Below are positions 16,289-25,201 of a stretch of 64,000 nucleotides of DNA, piece by piece. Origin of the DNA: an uncultured Oscillospiraceae bacterium (GTDB lineage Bacteria; Bacillota; Clostridia; Oscillospirales; Ruminococcaceae); contig CAJTTH010000004.1 of NCBI GenBank assembly GCA_910579125.1, positions 57,006 through 121,005 on the forward strand. The letters are read 5' to 3'. The position numbers and the translations under genes are program-made. The notes beneath the pieces are model-generated. The model was not told where the DNA came from, made no database searches, and saw nothing but the letters and a program-made list of their open reading frames with translations. Each line of letters opens with the position of its first letter. Position 1 is the stretch's first letter.

Positions 16289-16960
16289 ATGGCAATCGTT
16301 TTAATAAGAGCGGTAATTTTATATATCGTCATCACCTTTTCGCTGAGACTTATGGGCAAACGGCAGCTCGGGGAACTGCAGCCGTCCGAGCTGGTGGTAA
16401 CGATACTCATCTCGAATATCGCGGCGATACCGGTCGAGGACAGCTCCGTGCCTATGATAATGGGCATTGTACCGATCTTAACGCTCGTCTGTCTGGACGT
16501 TATTATGTCGGGTATAATGCTGAAATCTGCGAAGGTACGCAAGCTGATGATAGGCAGTCCGCGCATTATCATTTCCGAGGGCGATATTCTTCAGAAGGAG
16601 ATGAAACGTCTGCGCTACACGGTCGACGACCTCACAGAAGCAATGCGCGAGCAGCAGATATTCGACATTACGCAGATACACTATGCGATAGTCGAGACTA
16701 CGGGCAAGATAAACTTTCTGCTGAAAAAGGACTATCAGCCCACCGAAAAGCAGGACGTCAAGGCGGGCGGCAGCACAGACAACCCGCCGTCCGTGATAAT
16801 CCGCGACGGTATCACCGACCGCGAGCAGCTTCGGCTTCTCGGTCTCGGCGAGCAGTGGCTTACCAAGACGCTCCGCGAAAACAACGTCGGCATAAAGGGC
16901 GTATTCCTCATGACAGCCGACCGCAACGGCAACCATACCATAGTTAAAAAGGCGGTGTGA
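16289..16960 (+). CDS. DUF421 (YetF/YrbG-like) membrane protein
   Basis: The start is the ATG at 16289 behind AAGGAG, giving 223 residues. Three N-terminal membrane segments precede the conserved LRLMGKRQLGELQPSELV motif, and a cytoplasmic alpha/beta domain carries a REQQIFDITQIHYAIVET motif. DUF421 proteins occur in spore inner membranes, and a DUF421-containing protein is linked to spore heat resistance in bacilli. Here it lies five bases before a DUF4363 gene and upstream of gerA, which suggests a spore-membrane role (inference). Confidence 0.88.
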   Translation: MAIVLIRAVILYIVITFSLRLMGKRQLGELQPSELVVTILISNIAAIPVEDSSVPMIMGIVPILTLVCLDVIMSGIMLKSAKVRKLMIGSPRIIISEGDILQKEMKRLRYTVDDLTEAMREQQIFDITQIHYAIVETTGKINFLLKKDYQPTEKQDVKAGGSTDNPPSVIIRDGITDREQLRLLGLGEQWLTKTLRENNVGIKGVFLMTADRNGNHTIVKKAV

Positions 16961-16964
16961 GCGC

Positions 16965-17342
16965 ATGAACAGGATAATTATAAGTATCGTGATACTCGCC
17001 GTTATGTCGGCGTGCTGCTTCGCCTCGGTGGGCTATGTGAACAGTTTTTCCGACAAACTTTGCGGCAAGATAAATGAGGTTGAAAAGGCTTTCGAGGAGT
17101 ACGACAAGGAAAAATCCTCCAAAGCCGCCGAGGAGCTCCAAAACGAGTGGAACAGCTTCATGGATATGGCGATATTCGTCAACGATCTCGGTCACGCCCT
17201 TGAGATAACCAGCTCCATAGCCGAGGTATATTCTTTCGCGCAGGAACAGAACGAGGAGCTTTACGCGGCTTGCGACCGCGCTCAGGCGCAGATAGAGATG
17301 TTCCGCGATATGCAGTCGCCGACGCTCTGGAAAATTCTGTGA
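16965..17342 (+). CDS. DUF4363 family protein
   Basis: This 125-residue protein has one N-terminal membrane or signal segment (RIIISIVILAVMSACCFASVGYV) followed by helical charged sequence that could form a coiled coil (EVEKAFEEYDKEKSSKAAEELQ). The pairing with DUF421 matches the DUF4363 genes common in clostridial genomes. It probably projects outside the membrane or into the intermembrane space of the forespore. No catalytic motif is visible. Confidence 0.78.
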   Translation: MNRIIISIVILAVMSACCFASVGYVNSFSDKLCGKINEVEKAFEEYDKEKSSKAAEELQNEWNSFMDMAIFVNDLGHALEITSSIAEVYSFAQEQNEELYAACDRAQAQIEMFRDMQSPTLWKIL

Positions 17343-17407
17343 TCTGACAGCGGAATAATCTGCCGTTTCTTGGGAAAAATAGATCCAAACGAATAAGGGA
17401 GAACGCA

Positions 17408-18907
17408 ATGGAAGAAAATGTAAACACAAGAATATCCCCCGGTCTGCCCGTGGATATTTCACTTGATACAAACCTCGCAAACATTAAAACGTTCACCGAC
17501 AACTCGTCCGACGTCATCATCAAAACGGGAATGGTGTGCGGCAACCGCATTGCGGTGCTCACCTGCGAGGGCATGACGGGTACGGACACGCTCGCCGAGC
17601 TTATCTACGGCAAGCTGAACGATCTGGCGAACCGTGAGATAATGCCGCCCGAAACGCTTATGTCCTGCTTTTTCGAGGTGTATATGATGGCGGCAGAACA
17701 GCTCAATTTAGCAAGTCTCGGCGATCTCGTGCTGAAAATGCAGTCGGGGTTTGCCGTGATACTCGTTGACGGCTGCACGCGTGCAATCGGGATAGGCATA
17801 CAGGGCTACAAGTCGCGCGGTATCGACGAGCCGACGAGCGAGCTGAACGTCCGCGGCTCACGCGAGGGCTTTGTCGAGGTCATACGCACCAATATGTCGA
17901 TGATACGCCGACGCATAAAATCGCCGACGCTGGTGTTCGAGCTTCAGACGCTAGGCGACCGCTCCAACACAGACGTGTGCCTTTGCTACATCTCTGACAA
18001 GGTGTCACCCGCGCTGCTCGAAAATATCAAAAAGCGCCTGAAATCGGTCAACCTGAACACGATACTAGAAAGCGGCTATTTGCAGCCGTACTTTGAGGGC
18101 AAGGGCGGCTGGTTCTTCTCGGAATGCGGAACGTGCGAGCGTCCCGACACGTTTGCCGCGAAGCTCTACGAGGGGCGCGTGGGCATTCTCGTGGATGGCA
18201 CGCCGTTCGCGCTGATAGTGCCGCACCTGTTCATCGAGAGCTTTCAGACACTCGACGACTACACGCAAAAGCCGTTCTACGCATTTTTCATACGGCTGGT
18301 GCGGCTTTCCGCGTATTTCATCACGCTTTTTCTGCCGGGAGCATACGTCGCGATAGCGTCCTACAATCCCGAAATGCTCCCGTCAGCACTGATTCTGAAC
18401 CTTGCCGCCGCCGAACAGACCGCGCCGTTTTCGCTTATGGTGGAGTGCCTGTTCATTCATTTTATGTATGAAATTTTAAGGGAAGCGGGAATACGCCTGC
18501 CGCGCCCTATCGGTCACGCGATTGGCGTTGTGGGCGGTCTGGTCATCGGCGACATAACCGTGAGCGCGGGACTTGTCGGCGCGCCCATGGTGCTTGTCGT
18601 GGCACTGTCGGGGCTGTGCAGCTTCGTCGTTCCGACAATGTACGAAAAGACGGTCGTGCTGCGTTTCCTGTATATTATCGCGGGCGGAGTTTTCGGGCTG
18701 TACGGACTGCTGATAATGGCGGGCGCGGTTGTGATAAAAATGTGCTCGCTCAACACCTACGGAATACCCTATATGGCGCCGATATCGCCATTCTCGCCAA
18801 AGGCAATGCGCGATATGCTTGTGAGGTCGGGGTGGAAGAAAATGGCAAAGGGCGACGTTACCGTGCAGAGCCTTAACGGTGCGAAAACAGGGGGTCAGCA
18901 TGCTTAA
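17408..18907 (+). CDS. gerAA: Spore germination receptor subunit A (GerA/GerKA family)
   Basis: This 499-residue protein has the GerA layout: a long N-terminal soluble domain, then about five membrane segments from residue 290 (LVRLSAYFITLFLPGAYVAIASYNPEMLP) and the conserved EILREAGIRLPRPIGHAIGVVGGLVIGD block. It belongs to the nutrient-sensing receptor in the spore inner membrane. A and B subunits oligomerise into an amino-acid-responsive ion channel. It is followed by gerB and gerC, so the receptor operon is complete. The germinant specificity cannot be read. Confidence 0.95.
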   Translation: MEENVNTRISPGLPVDISLDTNLANIKTFTDNSSDVIIKTGMVCGNRIAVLTCEGMTGTDTLAELIYGKLNDLANREIMPPETLMSCFFEVYMMAAEQLNLASLGDLVLKMQSGFAVILVDGCTRAIGIGIQGYKSRGIDEPTSELNVRGSREGFVEVIRTNMSMIRRRIKSPTLVFELQTLGDRSNTDVCLCYISDKVSPALLENIKKRLKSVNLNTILESGYLQPYFEGKGGWFFSECGTCERPDTFAAKLYEGRVGILVDGTPFALIVPHLFIESFQTLDDYTQKPFYAFFIRLVRLSAYFITLFLPGAYVAIASYNPEMLPSALILNLAAAEQTAPFSLMVECLFIHFMYEILREAGIRLPRPIGHAIGVVGGLVIGDITVSAGLVGAPMVLVVALSGLCSFVVPTMYEKTVVLRFLYIIAGGVFGLYGLLIMAGAVVIKMCSLNTYGIPYMAPISPFSPKAMRDMLVRSGWKKMAKGDVTVQSLNGAKTGGQHA

Positions 18908-19823
18908 GGAGAACTCAATCAGCCCGTCTCAATTATTCTGTATGTTATTTCTCTGCCGCCTGAGCGCCGAGATAGTCTATCCGAGAACCGCTGCGGGAAC
19001 GGCATGGGAGGGTGTTATCGCGCTCGTTATCGCTGAGCTGGTGCGCTTTGTATTGGCGCTGCCCGTGATAATTTACTCGTTTAAGGGAACGAACGTTCAC
19101 CGCGCAGTGTACAAAAAGAACAGGTTTTTCGGGTGGTGCGGAGCGCTGTTCGCGGCGCTGCTGCTGGTCGCCGCGGCATTGCGGACGCTGTTCAACTCGT
19201 CGCAGTTCGCGGTGAAAAATCTGCTGAACGGCGGCACAATGTGGATAATATTCGCGATCTCGGCAATATTCGCGGTGTACGCGGCGATTACGGGCGTTGA
19301 GGCGCTGGCGCGGTCGGGCGCGATATTCCTGATAGCCGCCGCGCTGATAACGCTCGCGGTAATTCTCGCGGATATACCGTATATGCAGACGGACGGCTTT
19401 TCGGCGCGCGGCGATTTTTCCGCGCTGCTCGGCGACACGTTCGAGCGCGTGATACGCGGCGGCGATTATTTGATATTCGCGGCGCTGCTGCCATACGTCA
19501 GCAAGAAAAACAAGTCCTCGTCGGGAAAAACGGCGCTGTGGTTCGCAGCGGCTTCGCTGCTCGGCGGACTGCTGATAACTGTGACGAGCTGCCTTATTCT
19601 CCGCGATATGTACGGGCTGTGCGAATTTCCGCATATAGCCGCAGCATCGCTCGCGGATATCGCGTTTTTCAAGCGGCTTGACGGAGCTTCGGCGGCAGTG
19701 TGGACGCTGTGCGCGGCGTTCAGAAGCGGAGTAATGCTGTTCGCGGCGGGGAGCGCGGTCGTTGAGGTCTACCGTGCGGGGCATTCACAAACGGCAAAAA
19801 AAATACAGCGGGGTGCGCAATGA
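18900..19823 (+). CDS. gerAB: Spore germination receptor subunit B (GerB family)
   Basis: From the ATG at 18900 (GGGGG six bases upstream) this is a 307-residue protein with about ten hydrophobic segments. It has an N-terminal ISPSQLFCMLFLCRLSAEIVYPRTA motif in the place of the usual GerB opening. The family is an amino-acid-permease fold (APC superfamily) and forms the germinant-binding subunit. It overlaps gerA by eight bases and gerC by four. It is somewhat shorter than the usual 360 residues, with a compact C-terminal part. Confidence 0.88.
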   Translation: MLKENSISPSQLFCMLFLCRLSAEIVYPRTAAGTAWEGVIALVIAELVRFVLALPVIIYSFKGTNVHRAVYKKNRFFGWCGALFAALLLVAAALRTLFNSSQFAVKNLLNGGTMWIIFAISAIFAVYAAITGVEALARSGAIFLIAAALITLAVILADIPYMQTDGFSARGDFSALLGDTFERVIRGGDYLIFAALLPYVSKKNKSSSGKTALWFAAASLLGGLLITVTSCLILRDMYGLCEFPHIAAASLADIAFFKRLDGASAAVWTLCAAFRSGVMLFAAGSAVVEVYRAGHSQTAKKIQRGAQ

Positions 19824-20728
19824 AAAAATTAGCGTTGTTAATTATCGGCATAATGCTGCTGACGGGCTGCGAATCGGATATGACGGAGCTTGGCAACCGC
19901 GCAATTATACAGGCGGCGGCTGTCGATTTCAACGGAAACTATCAGGTGAGCGCGCTGCTGTTCAGCGGCGGAGGGAGCGGCGGCGACACGATAGACGCGT
20001 CGCAGGAGAACGTCATCAAGGTATCGGGCGAGGGCGAAACGCTTGCCGAGGCGATAGACAACATTTCGCTCATCGACGGCAAAAAGCTCTATATGGCGGA
20101 GACCAAGCTGCTGATACTCGGCGGCGGGTTTGAGAAAATAAGCGCTGCCGACGCTCTGGAAACGCTCTACTTCGATATGCGGTGCAGCCTTAATATGCCC
20201 GTCTGCTGCGCCGAAAGCGCGGAGTTCCTCACAGATCTGCAATTCACCGAGGGAATAACCTCCGCCGAAAAGCCGCTCGCGCTCATCGAAAACGCGAACA
20301 GAATGGGCGTTTCACCAAAAACGACGCTGCTTGATCTGCTCGCGGACAGCGCGGGAGGGCGCGCCTCGCTGCTCCCGAGACTCGCGCCGACGAAAAACGG
20401 CAGAGGAATGACCTCCGCCGGGGACGGCAAGACCGCCGTGCTGAACGGCTCGCGCTACATGAAAAACGGTATGCTGAACGGCTATTACGACGCTCCGGAG
20501 ACCGCCGCGCTCATGCTGCTTTCGGGCAAGACAGACAAACTGCTGCTGAACTATCTCCACAACGACACCGAAAAAACCTGCGAGGCATACGGGATACGCG
20601 TTTCTCCCGAGGGCAGCAACTGGCGCGTTTCGGCAAAATTCCGCACACGAAACGGCGGCTCACTTTCCGAAAGCGAACAGCGTTCGGCATTGTCCGCGCT
20701 AACGGAGCTGGTCTCTCACGCGGCATAA
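19820..20728 (+). CDS. gerAC: Spore germination lipoprotein, Ger(x)C family
   Basis: This 302-residue protein starts with a lipoprotein signal (KKLALLIIGIMLLTGC) followed by the family opening ELGNRAIIQAAAVDF. A Ger(x)C core follows (LIDGKKLYMAETKLLILGGGF, GVSPKTTLLDLLAD). It is anchored on the outer face of the spore inner membrane and is required for GerA/B function. It is about 60-80 residues shorter than typical GerC proteins, apparently lacking part of the C-terminal domain. The start overlaps gerB in ATGA. Confidence 0.88.
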   Translation: MKKLALLIIGIMLLTGCESDMTELGNRAIIQAAAVDFNGNYQVSALLFSGGGSGGDTIDASQENVIKVSGEGETLAEAIDNISLIDGKKLYMAETKLLILGGGFEKISAADALETLYFDMRCSLNMPVCCAESAEFLTDLQFTEGITSAEKPLALIENANRMGVSPKTTLLDLLADSAGGRASLLPRLAPTKNGRGMTSAGDGKTAVLNGSRYMKNGMLNGYYDAPETAALMLLSGKTDKLLLNYLHNDTEKTCEAYGIRVSPEGSNWRVSAKFRTRNGGSLSESEQRSALSALTELVSHAA

Positions 20729-20732
20729 TATA

Positions 20733-20765
20733 AACGGCGCAGATGCTTCACTGCGCCGTATTTTA
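20733..20765 (+). terminator. Terminator between gerC and queA (convergent)
   Basis: ACGGCGCAG (20734-20742) and CTGCGCCGT (20751-20759) form a perfect nine-base stem, then ATTTT. It lies between two convergent genes and probably serves both. Confidence 0.8.
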
Positions 20766-20785
20766 CATATTGCATTACTGAAAGA

Positions 20786-21796
20786 TTATATTATAATCAT
20801 ACAATCCCCGAACGAGAAGAACCGATACCGTTCCTCGATCGCCGTCCGATACGCGGCGAGGGTCTTTTCGCGCCCGAGGAACGCGCTAACAAGCATAATC
20901 AGCGTGCTTTCGGGGAGGTGGAAGTTGGTTATCAGCCCGTCGATGCACTTGAACTCATAGCCCGGGTAAATGAAAATGCTTGTGTCGTCGACCGACTTGC
21001 CCGACTGCGCGGCGCTCTCAAGCGTGCGGCACGAGGTCGTTCCGACGGCGATGACCCGTCCGCCGCGCTCTTTGCAAGCGCGTATTTTCTCGGCGGTCTC
21101 GGGCGGTATCTCATAGTGCTCGGTGTGCATTTTGTGATCGAGGATATCGTCTTCCTTGACAGGTCGGAACGTTCCCAGTCCGACGTGCAGCGTCACATAT
21201 GCCGTGTCAACTCCCATTTCACACGCCTTGGCGAACTCTTTTTCGGTGAAGTGCAGTCCTGCCGTGGGAGCGGCAGCCGAGCCGGTTTCGCGGCAGTAAA
21301 TGGTGTTGTAACGATCCTTGTCGGCAAGTTTTTCCGTGATGTACGGCGGCAGCGGCATCTGCCCTATTCTGTCAAGAATATCGTAAAAATCGCCCTCGTA
21401 AGCGAACCGCACCAGACGGTTGCCGCCGTCGAGAGTATCGAGCACCTCAGCGGAAAGCCCCTCGGGAAAATCCACGACCGCCCCGGGCTTCAGCCGTCGT
21501 CCCGGCTTGACCATGGTTTCCCACTCGTTCAGCCCGAGCCGCTTCAGCAGCAGAAACTCGCATGGCACGCCCGTTCCCGATTTAACGCCGTAAATTCGCG
21601 CGGGAAACACCTTGCTGTCGTTCATCACAAGCAAGTCGCCCTTTTTCAGGTAATTGCATATATTATAAAAGCGGTCGTGAATGACCTCGCCGCTCTGCCT
21701 GTCAATCTTCATCAACCGCGAGCTGTCGCGCGGTTCAACAGGGGTCTGCGCTATCAACTCCTCGGGAAGATCGTAGTAAAAATCGGATTTAAGCAT
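20786..21796 (-). CDS. queA: S-adenosylmethionine:tRNA ribosyltransferase-isomerase
   Basis: This 336-residue enzyme matches QueA along its length: the N-terminal [24 protein letters not shown] block, [21 protein letters not shown] near the centre, and [19 protein letters not shown] near the C-terminus. It transfers the ribosyl part of SAM to preQ1-modified tRNA to make epoxyqueuosine. No tgt or queG gene is beside it. It has its own promoter. Confidence 0.96.
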   Translation of the reverse strand: MLKSDFYYDLPEELIAQTPVEPRDSSRLMKIDRQSGEVIHDRFYNICNYLKKGDLLVMNDSKVFPARIYGVKSGTGVPCEFLLLKRLGLNEWETMVKPGRRLKPGAVVDFPEGLSAEVLDTLDGGNRLVRFAYEGDFYDILDRIGQMPLPPYITEKLADKDRYNTIYCRETGSAAAPTAGLHFTEKEFAKACEMGVDTAYVTLHVGLGTFRPVKEDDILDHKMHTEHYEIPPETAEKIRACKERGGRVIAVGTTSCRTLESAAQSGKSVDDTSIFIYPGYEFKCIDGLITNFHLPESTLIMLVSAFLGREKTLAAYRTAIEERYRFFSFGDCMIII

Positions 21797-21829
21797 AGGT
21801 TCTCCATTCTCTGTTATGTTCTGATTATT

Positions 21830-21858
21830 ATTGTATCACAAACCGCTGAATAATTCAA
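21830..21858 (-). promoter_or_regulatory. Promoter of queA
   Basis: Minus-strand TTGAAT (21858-21853) and TACAAT (21835-21830) are 17 bases apart, 35 bases upstream of the queA start. Confidence 0.6.
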
Positions 21859-21937
21859 TCGGGTTTGTACTTGACATAATAACCAAAAGTTTTATGCAAA
21901 CGTCGTCATTTTTTTCCTAAAAAAACGGTTTTGGTTA

Positions 21938-21966
21938 TTGACAAAGAGAATATAATATGATACAAT
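21938..21966 (+). promoter_or_regulatory. Promoter of the lysine-biosynthesis operon
   Basis: TTGACA (21938-21943) and TACAAT (21961-21966) are 17 bases apart. Transcription would start near 21973, a few bases before the riboswitch. The -35 element overlaps the right arm of an AATAACCAAAA/TTTTGGTTATT inverted repeat (21878-21888 and 21929-21939). Confidence 0.75.
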
Positions 21967-21978
21967 ATACTGTGTAAT

Positions 21979-22139
21979 GATAGAGGTGCGGAGTAGATGA
22001 GTAGCGCGGCACAAACGTCCACGGAGGACGCGGCGCGAAAGGCGAACCGCCGAGGAGTGTACAGTCCGTGTTGTGCATATCCGGTTGTGCGTTGAACAAG
22101 CGTACGACTGTCATCGAGAATGCTTGATGGAGTGCTATC
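21979..22139 (+). promoter_or_regulatory. Lysine riboswitch (L-box)
   Basis: The leader closes with GATAG (21979-21983) pairing to CTATC (22135-22139). It carries L-box landmarks: AGAGGTGCGGAGTAG at the 5' side, GGCGAACCGCCGAGGAG in the middle, and CTGTCATCGAGAATGCTTGATGGAG at the 3' side. Length and position before asd-dapA-dapB fit the lysine aptamer. Lysine binding should favour the following terminator and shut the diaminopimelate/lysine genes off. Confidence 0.88.
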
Positions 22140-22170
22140 GCAAATTGAATTTGCAGCATTAAACAGCATT

Positions 22171-22199
22171 GCCGATGATTTATCATCGGTTTTATTTTT
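22171..22199 (+). terminator. Riboswitch-controlled terminator
   Basis: CCGATGA and TCATCGG form a stem with a TTTA loop, followed by TTTTATTTTT, 30 bases after the L-box. The preceding CAAATT/AATTTG segment (22141-22153) could take part in antiterminator pairing. Confidence 0.82.
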
Positions 22200-22225
22200 G
22201 GTTTATTTAAAGAAAGGGAACAGCT

Positions 22226-23347
22226 ATGAAAAAACAATTCAAGGTAGGTATTATCGGAGCGACGGGAATGGTCGGACAACGTTTCGCGACGCTGCTTGAG
22301 AACCATCCGTGGTTCAAGGTGGTCGCGCTGGCGGCGTCTCCGCGCTCGGCGGGAAAAACGTATAAAGAGGCAGTCGGGGAGCGCTGGTACATGGACACTC
22401 CCATGCCTGCGAATATGGCTGACATCATCGTGAACGACGCGACCGCAGACGTTGACGAGATTGCCGCAAAGGTGGACTTCGTGTTCTGCGCGGTGGATAT
22501 GAAAAAGGACGAGATAAAGGCACTTGAGGAGCGCTACGCAAAGGCGGAGTGCCCCGTTATGTCCAACAACTCGGCGAACCGTTTCACGCCCGACGTGCCG
22601 ATGATAATACCCGAGGTCAACGCAAACCACGCGGCTATCATCGACGCGCAGAAAAAGCGTCTGGGCACAAAGCGCGGCTTTATTGCGGTAAAGTCCAACT
22701 GCTCGATACAGAGCTACGTTCCCGCACTGTCGCCGCTACGCAAATTCGGCATAACCGAGGTTCTGGCTTGTACTTATCAGGCGATATCGGGCGCGGGCAA
22801 GACGTTCGAGACATGGCCCGAAATGGTGGATAACCTTATTCCGTATATCGGCGGCGAGGAGGAGAAATCCGAGCAGGAGCCGCTTAAGGTCTGGGGGCGC
22901 ATTGAGGGCAATGAGATAGTAAAATGCGACAAGCCGCAGATAACGACACAGTGCCTGCGCGTGCCCGTTTCCAACGGTCATTTCGCGGCGGTGTTCGTAA
23001 GGTTCGAGAACAAGCCCTCTATCGAGGAGATAAAGAAGATATGGGCGGAATACGCCGCAGAGCCGCAGGAGCTGAAGCTCCCGTCCGCGCCGAAGCAGTT
23101 CCTCAACTACTTTGAGGAGGACAATATGCCGCAGGCGAAGCTCCATCGCAACCTCGAGGGCGGTATGGCGGTCTCTATCGGACGACTGCGCCCCGATACG
23201 CAGTATGACTACAAGTTCGTGTGCCTGTCGCACAACACGCTGCGCGGAGCAGCAGGCGGCGCTGTCGAAATGGCGGAGCTGCTGGCGGCTAAGGGGTATA
23301 TTAATTTTAGTAATAATCCCTCGTCAACCCCGTGGAGAACAGTTTAA
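22226..23347 (+). CDS. asd: Aspartate-semialdehyde dehydrogenase
   Basis: This 373-residue enzyme has an N-terminal Rossmann motif (GIIGATGMVGQRF), the catalytic Cys at 159 (VKSNCSIQS) and a C-terminal SHNTLRGAAGGAVEMAELL block. Sequence style (SNCSIQ, TYQAISGAG) places it in the archaeal/fungal-type branch rather than the E. coli type. It reduces aspartyl phosphate to the semialdehyde at the branch point to lysine, threonine and methionine. It is the first gene behind the lysine riboswitch. Confidence 0.94.
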   Translation: MKKQFKVGIIGATGMVGQRFATLLENHPWFKVVALAASPRSAGKTYKEAVGERWYMDTPMPANMADIIVNDATADVDEIAAKVDFVFCAVDMKKDEIKALEERYAKAECPVMSNNSANRFTPDVPMIIPEVNANHAAIIDAQKKRLGTKRGFIAVKSNCSIQSYVPALSPLRKFGITEVLACTYQAISGAGKTFETWPEMVDNLIPYIGGEEEKSEQEPLKVWGRIEGNEIVKCDKPQITTQCLRVPVSNGHFAAVFVRFENKPSIEEIKKIWAEYAAEPQELKLPSAPKQFLNYFEEDNMPQAKLHRNLEGGMAVSIGRLRPDTQYDYKFVCLSHNTLRGAAGGAVEMAELLAAKGYINFSNNPSSTPWRTV

Positions 23348-23378
23348 GGCACGCACGACGATCGTCAGCAAATAAAAC

Positions 23379-23474
23379 ACGCAGCGGCAAAAGTCGCCGA
23401 AGCGATAAATCGCACCTGCAACGGAGGAGTTACCATTGGCTAGCGCGGCGAAGCCGCGCGGTGCGAGCTTTTGC
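23379..23474 (+). repeat. Dispersed leader element, copy 1 (before dapA)
   Basis: The asd-dapA gap contains ACGCAGCGGCAAAAGTCGC (23379-23397) and a core at 23423-23474 with GGAGGAGTTACC, TTGGCTAG, a GCGCGGC/GCCGCGC hairpin and CGGTGCGAGCTTTTGC. The same modules in the same order occur in the leader of fhs (58308-58415, opposite strand). In both places the element ends just before the ribosome binding site. Confidence 0.75.
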
Positions 23475-23493
23475 TTTCAAGATAGGAGAAAAT

Positions 23494-24387
23494 ATGAACA
23501 AGACTATTTTTACGGGCTGCGCGACAGCTATCGCGACGCCCATGAACGCCGACGGCTCTATCAATTATGAGGAGTTCGGCAGACTGATAGATTTTCAGAT
23601 AGACAACGGTATCGACGGTCTGGTTATCTGCGGAACGACGGGCGAGTCGGCTACTATGACCGACGAGGAGCATGTCGAGGTTATCCGCTACGGCATTGAG
23701 CGCGTAAATCATCGTGTACCCGTGATCGCGGGCGCGGGCAGCAACGACACGGCATACGCCGTCGAGCTGTCAAAGGAAGCCGAAAAGGCGGGCGCGGACG
23801 CGCTTTTGCAGGTAACTCCCTACTACAACAAGGCGTCGCAGCGCGGTCTGGTAAAGCATTTCACGGCTATCGCGGACGCTGTGAGCATTCCGAATATGCT
23901 GTACAACGTACCCTCGCGCACGGGCGTTAATATCGCCGTTGATACGTACAAGGAGCTTGCGAAGCACCCGAACATCACTGCCGTCAAGGAAGCCTCGGGC
24001 AGTATGGATACGGTAATGCAGCTTTCTGTATATACTGATCTCGACATCTACTCGGGCAACGACGACGAAGCGCTGTGCTGTCTGGCGCTCGGCGGCAAGG
24101 GGCTTGTATCGGTAACGTCGAACGTTGTTCCGCGCGAAAAGCATGACGAAATAGCGCTTTTCCTCGCGGGCAAGCACGACGAGGCGCTGGAGATACAGAA
24201 AAAACTGCTCGCGCTCGACAAGGCAATGTTTATGGACGTGAACCCCATTCCCGTAAAGGAAGCGCTGAATATTATGGGCTTTAAGGCGGGCGAGTGCCGT
24301 CTGCCGCTCTGCTCGATGACCGACGAGATGACCGCGAATCTCAAGGCGGTCATGGACGCTCTGGAATTAGTCGGGTGCGTAAAGTAA
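23494..24387 (+). CDS. dapA: 4-hydroxy-tetrahydrodipicolinate synthase
   Basis: From the ATG at 23494 (AGGAG upstream) this is a 297-residue DapA. The TIM barrel contains the GTTGESATM phosphate/carboxylate loop near 48, the Tyr at 137 (LYNVPSRTG) and the Schiff-base Lys at 165 (AVKEASGS). It condenses pyruvate with aspartate semialdehyde, the first committed step to diaminopimelate and lysine. In spore formers it also feeds dipicolinic acid. It is controlled by the upstream L-box through cotranscription. Confidence 0.96.
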   Translation: MNKTIFTGCATAIATPMNADGSINYEEFGRLIDFQIDNGIDGLVICGTTGESATMTDEEHVEVIRYGIERVNHRVPVIAGAGSNDTAYAVELSKEAEKAGADALLQVTPYYNKASQRGLVKHFTAIADAVSIPNMLYNVPSRTGVNIAVDTYKELAKHPNITAVKEASGSMDTVMQLSVYTDLDIYSGNDDEALCCLALGGKGLVSVTSNVVPREKHDEIALFLAGKHDEALEIQKKLLALDKAMFMDVNPIPVKEALNIMGFKAGECRLPLCSMTDEMTANLKAVMDALELVGCVK

Positions 24388-24420
24388 ACACGGATATACA
24401 AATTTAATTAGGAGCATAAA

Positions 24421-25173
24421 ATGACTAAGATTGCTATTACGGGCGCTTGCGGACACATGGGACGCGTTATCGCAGGTCTTATCGCGGAGCGCGGTGATTG
24501 CGCGGTGAGCGCGGGAATTGACAAATTCGGCGAAAAATATGCGGATTTCGAGGTGTACAAAAGCGTGTTCGATATGCCCGAAAAGCCCGGCGTTATCATT
24601 GACTTTTCGCACCCGTCCGCCCTACCCGATCTTCTTAACTACTGCAAGATAAACAGCGTACCGCTCGTTATCGGCACGACGGGCTACTCCGACGAGGAAA
24701 AGGCGCAGATAACCGCCGCTTCGTCGCAGATACCCGTGTTCTTCACATTCAATATGTCGCTCGGCATAAATCTGTTGGCGGAGCTGGCAAAAAAGGCGGT
24801 TCAGGTTCTCGGCGGACAGTTCGACATCGAGATAGTAGAAAAGCACCACAATCGCAAAAAGGACGCGCCCTCGGGCACGGCGATAATGCTCGCCGAGGCG
24901 ATAAACGAGGAATTGAACAACTCCAAGCACTACGTTTACGACCGCCATTCCGTGCGCCGTCCGCGTGACAAGGACGAGATCGGAATGCACTCGGTGCGCG
25001 GCGGCACGATAGTCGGCGAGCATGACATTATCTTCGCGGGTCACGATGAGGTGATAACGCTCTCGCATTCGGCGCAGTCGCGCGAGGTGTTCGCGGTCGG
25101 CGCGGTCAACGCGGCGGTGTTCCTCTCGGGCAAGCCCGCGGGAATGTACGCGATGAGCGATTTGATAGTATGA
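24421..25173 (+). CDS. dapB: 4-hydroxy-tetrahydrodipicolinate reductase
   Basis: This 250-residue enzyme has the N-terminal nucleotide motif ITGACGHMGRVIAGL and the signature EIVEKHHNRKKDAPSGTA with the catalytic His pair and Lys. It reduces the DapA product with NAD(P)H. An AGGAG sits before the ATG, 33 bases after dapA. Confidence 0.96.
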   Translation: MTKIAITGACGHMGRVIAGLIAERGDCAVSAGIDKFGEKYADFEVYKSVFDMPEKPGVIIDFSHPSALPDLLNYCKINSVPLVIGTTGYSDEEKAQITAASSQIPVFFTFNMSLGINLLAELAKKAVQVLGGQFDIEIVEKHHNRKKDAPSGTAIMLAEAINEELNNSKHYVYDRHSVRRPRDKDEIGMHSVRGGTIVGEHDIIFAGHDEVITLSHSAQSREVFAVGAVNAAVFLSGKPAGMYAMSDLIV

Positions 25174-25201
25174 GCGCACCATTTCGCATTAGGAGGCAAA
25201 A

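Noticed and set aside
21878..21939. Long-range inverted repeat AATAACCAAAA/TTTTGGTTATT as a second riboswitch or terminator
   Set aside because: It lies upstream of the transcription start and has a 40-base spacer; at most it is a weak operator, so it is only mentioned with the promoter.
23348..23493. dapA starting upstream at 23332 or inside the leader repeat
   Set aside because: The extension overlaps asd and the repeat, and the ATG at 23494 has a proper ribosome site and matches known DapA N-termini.
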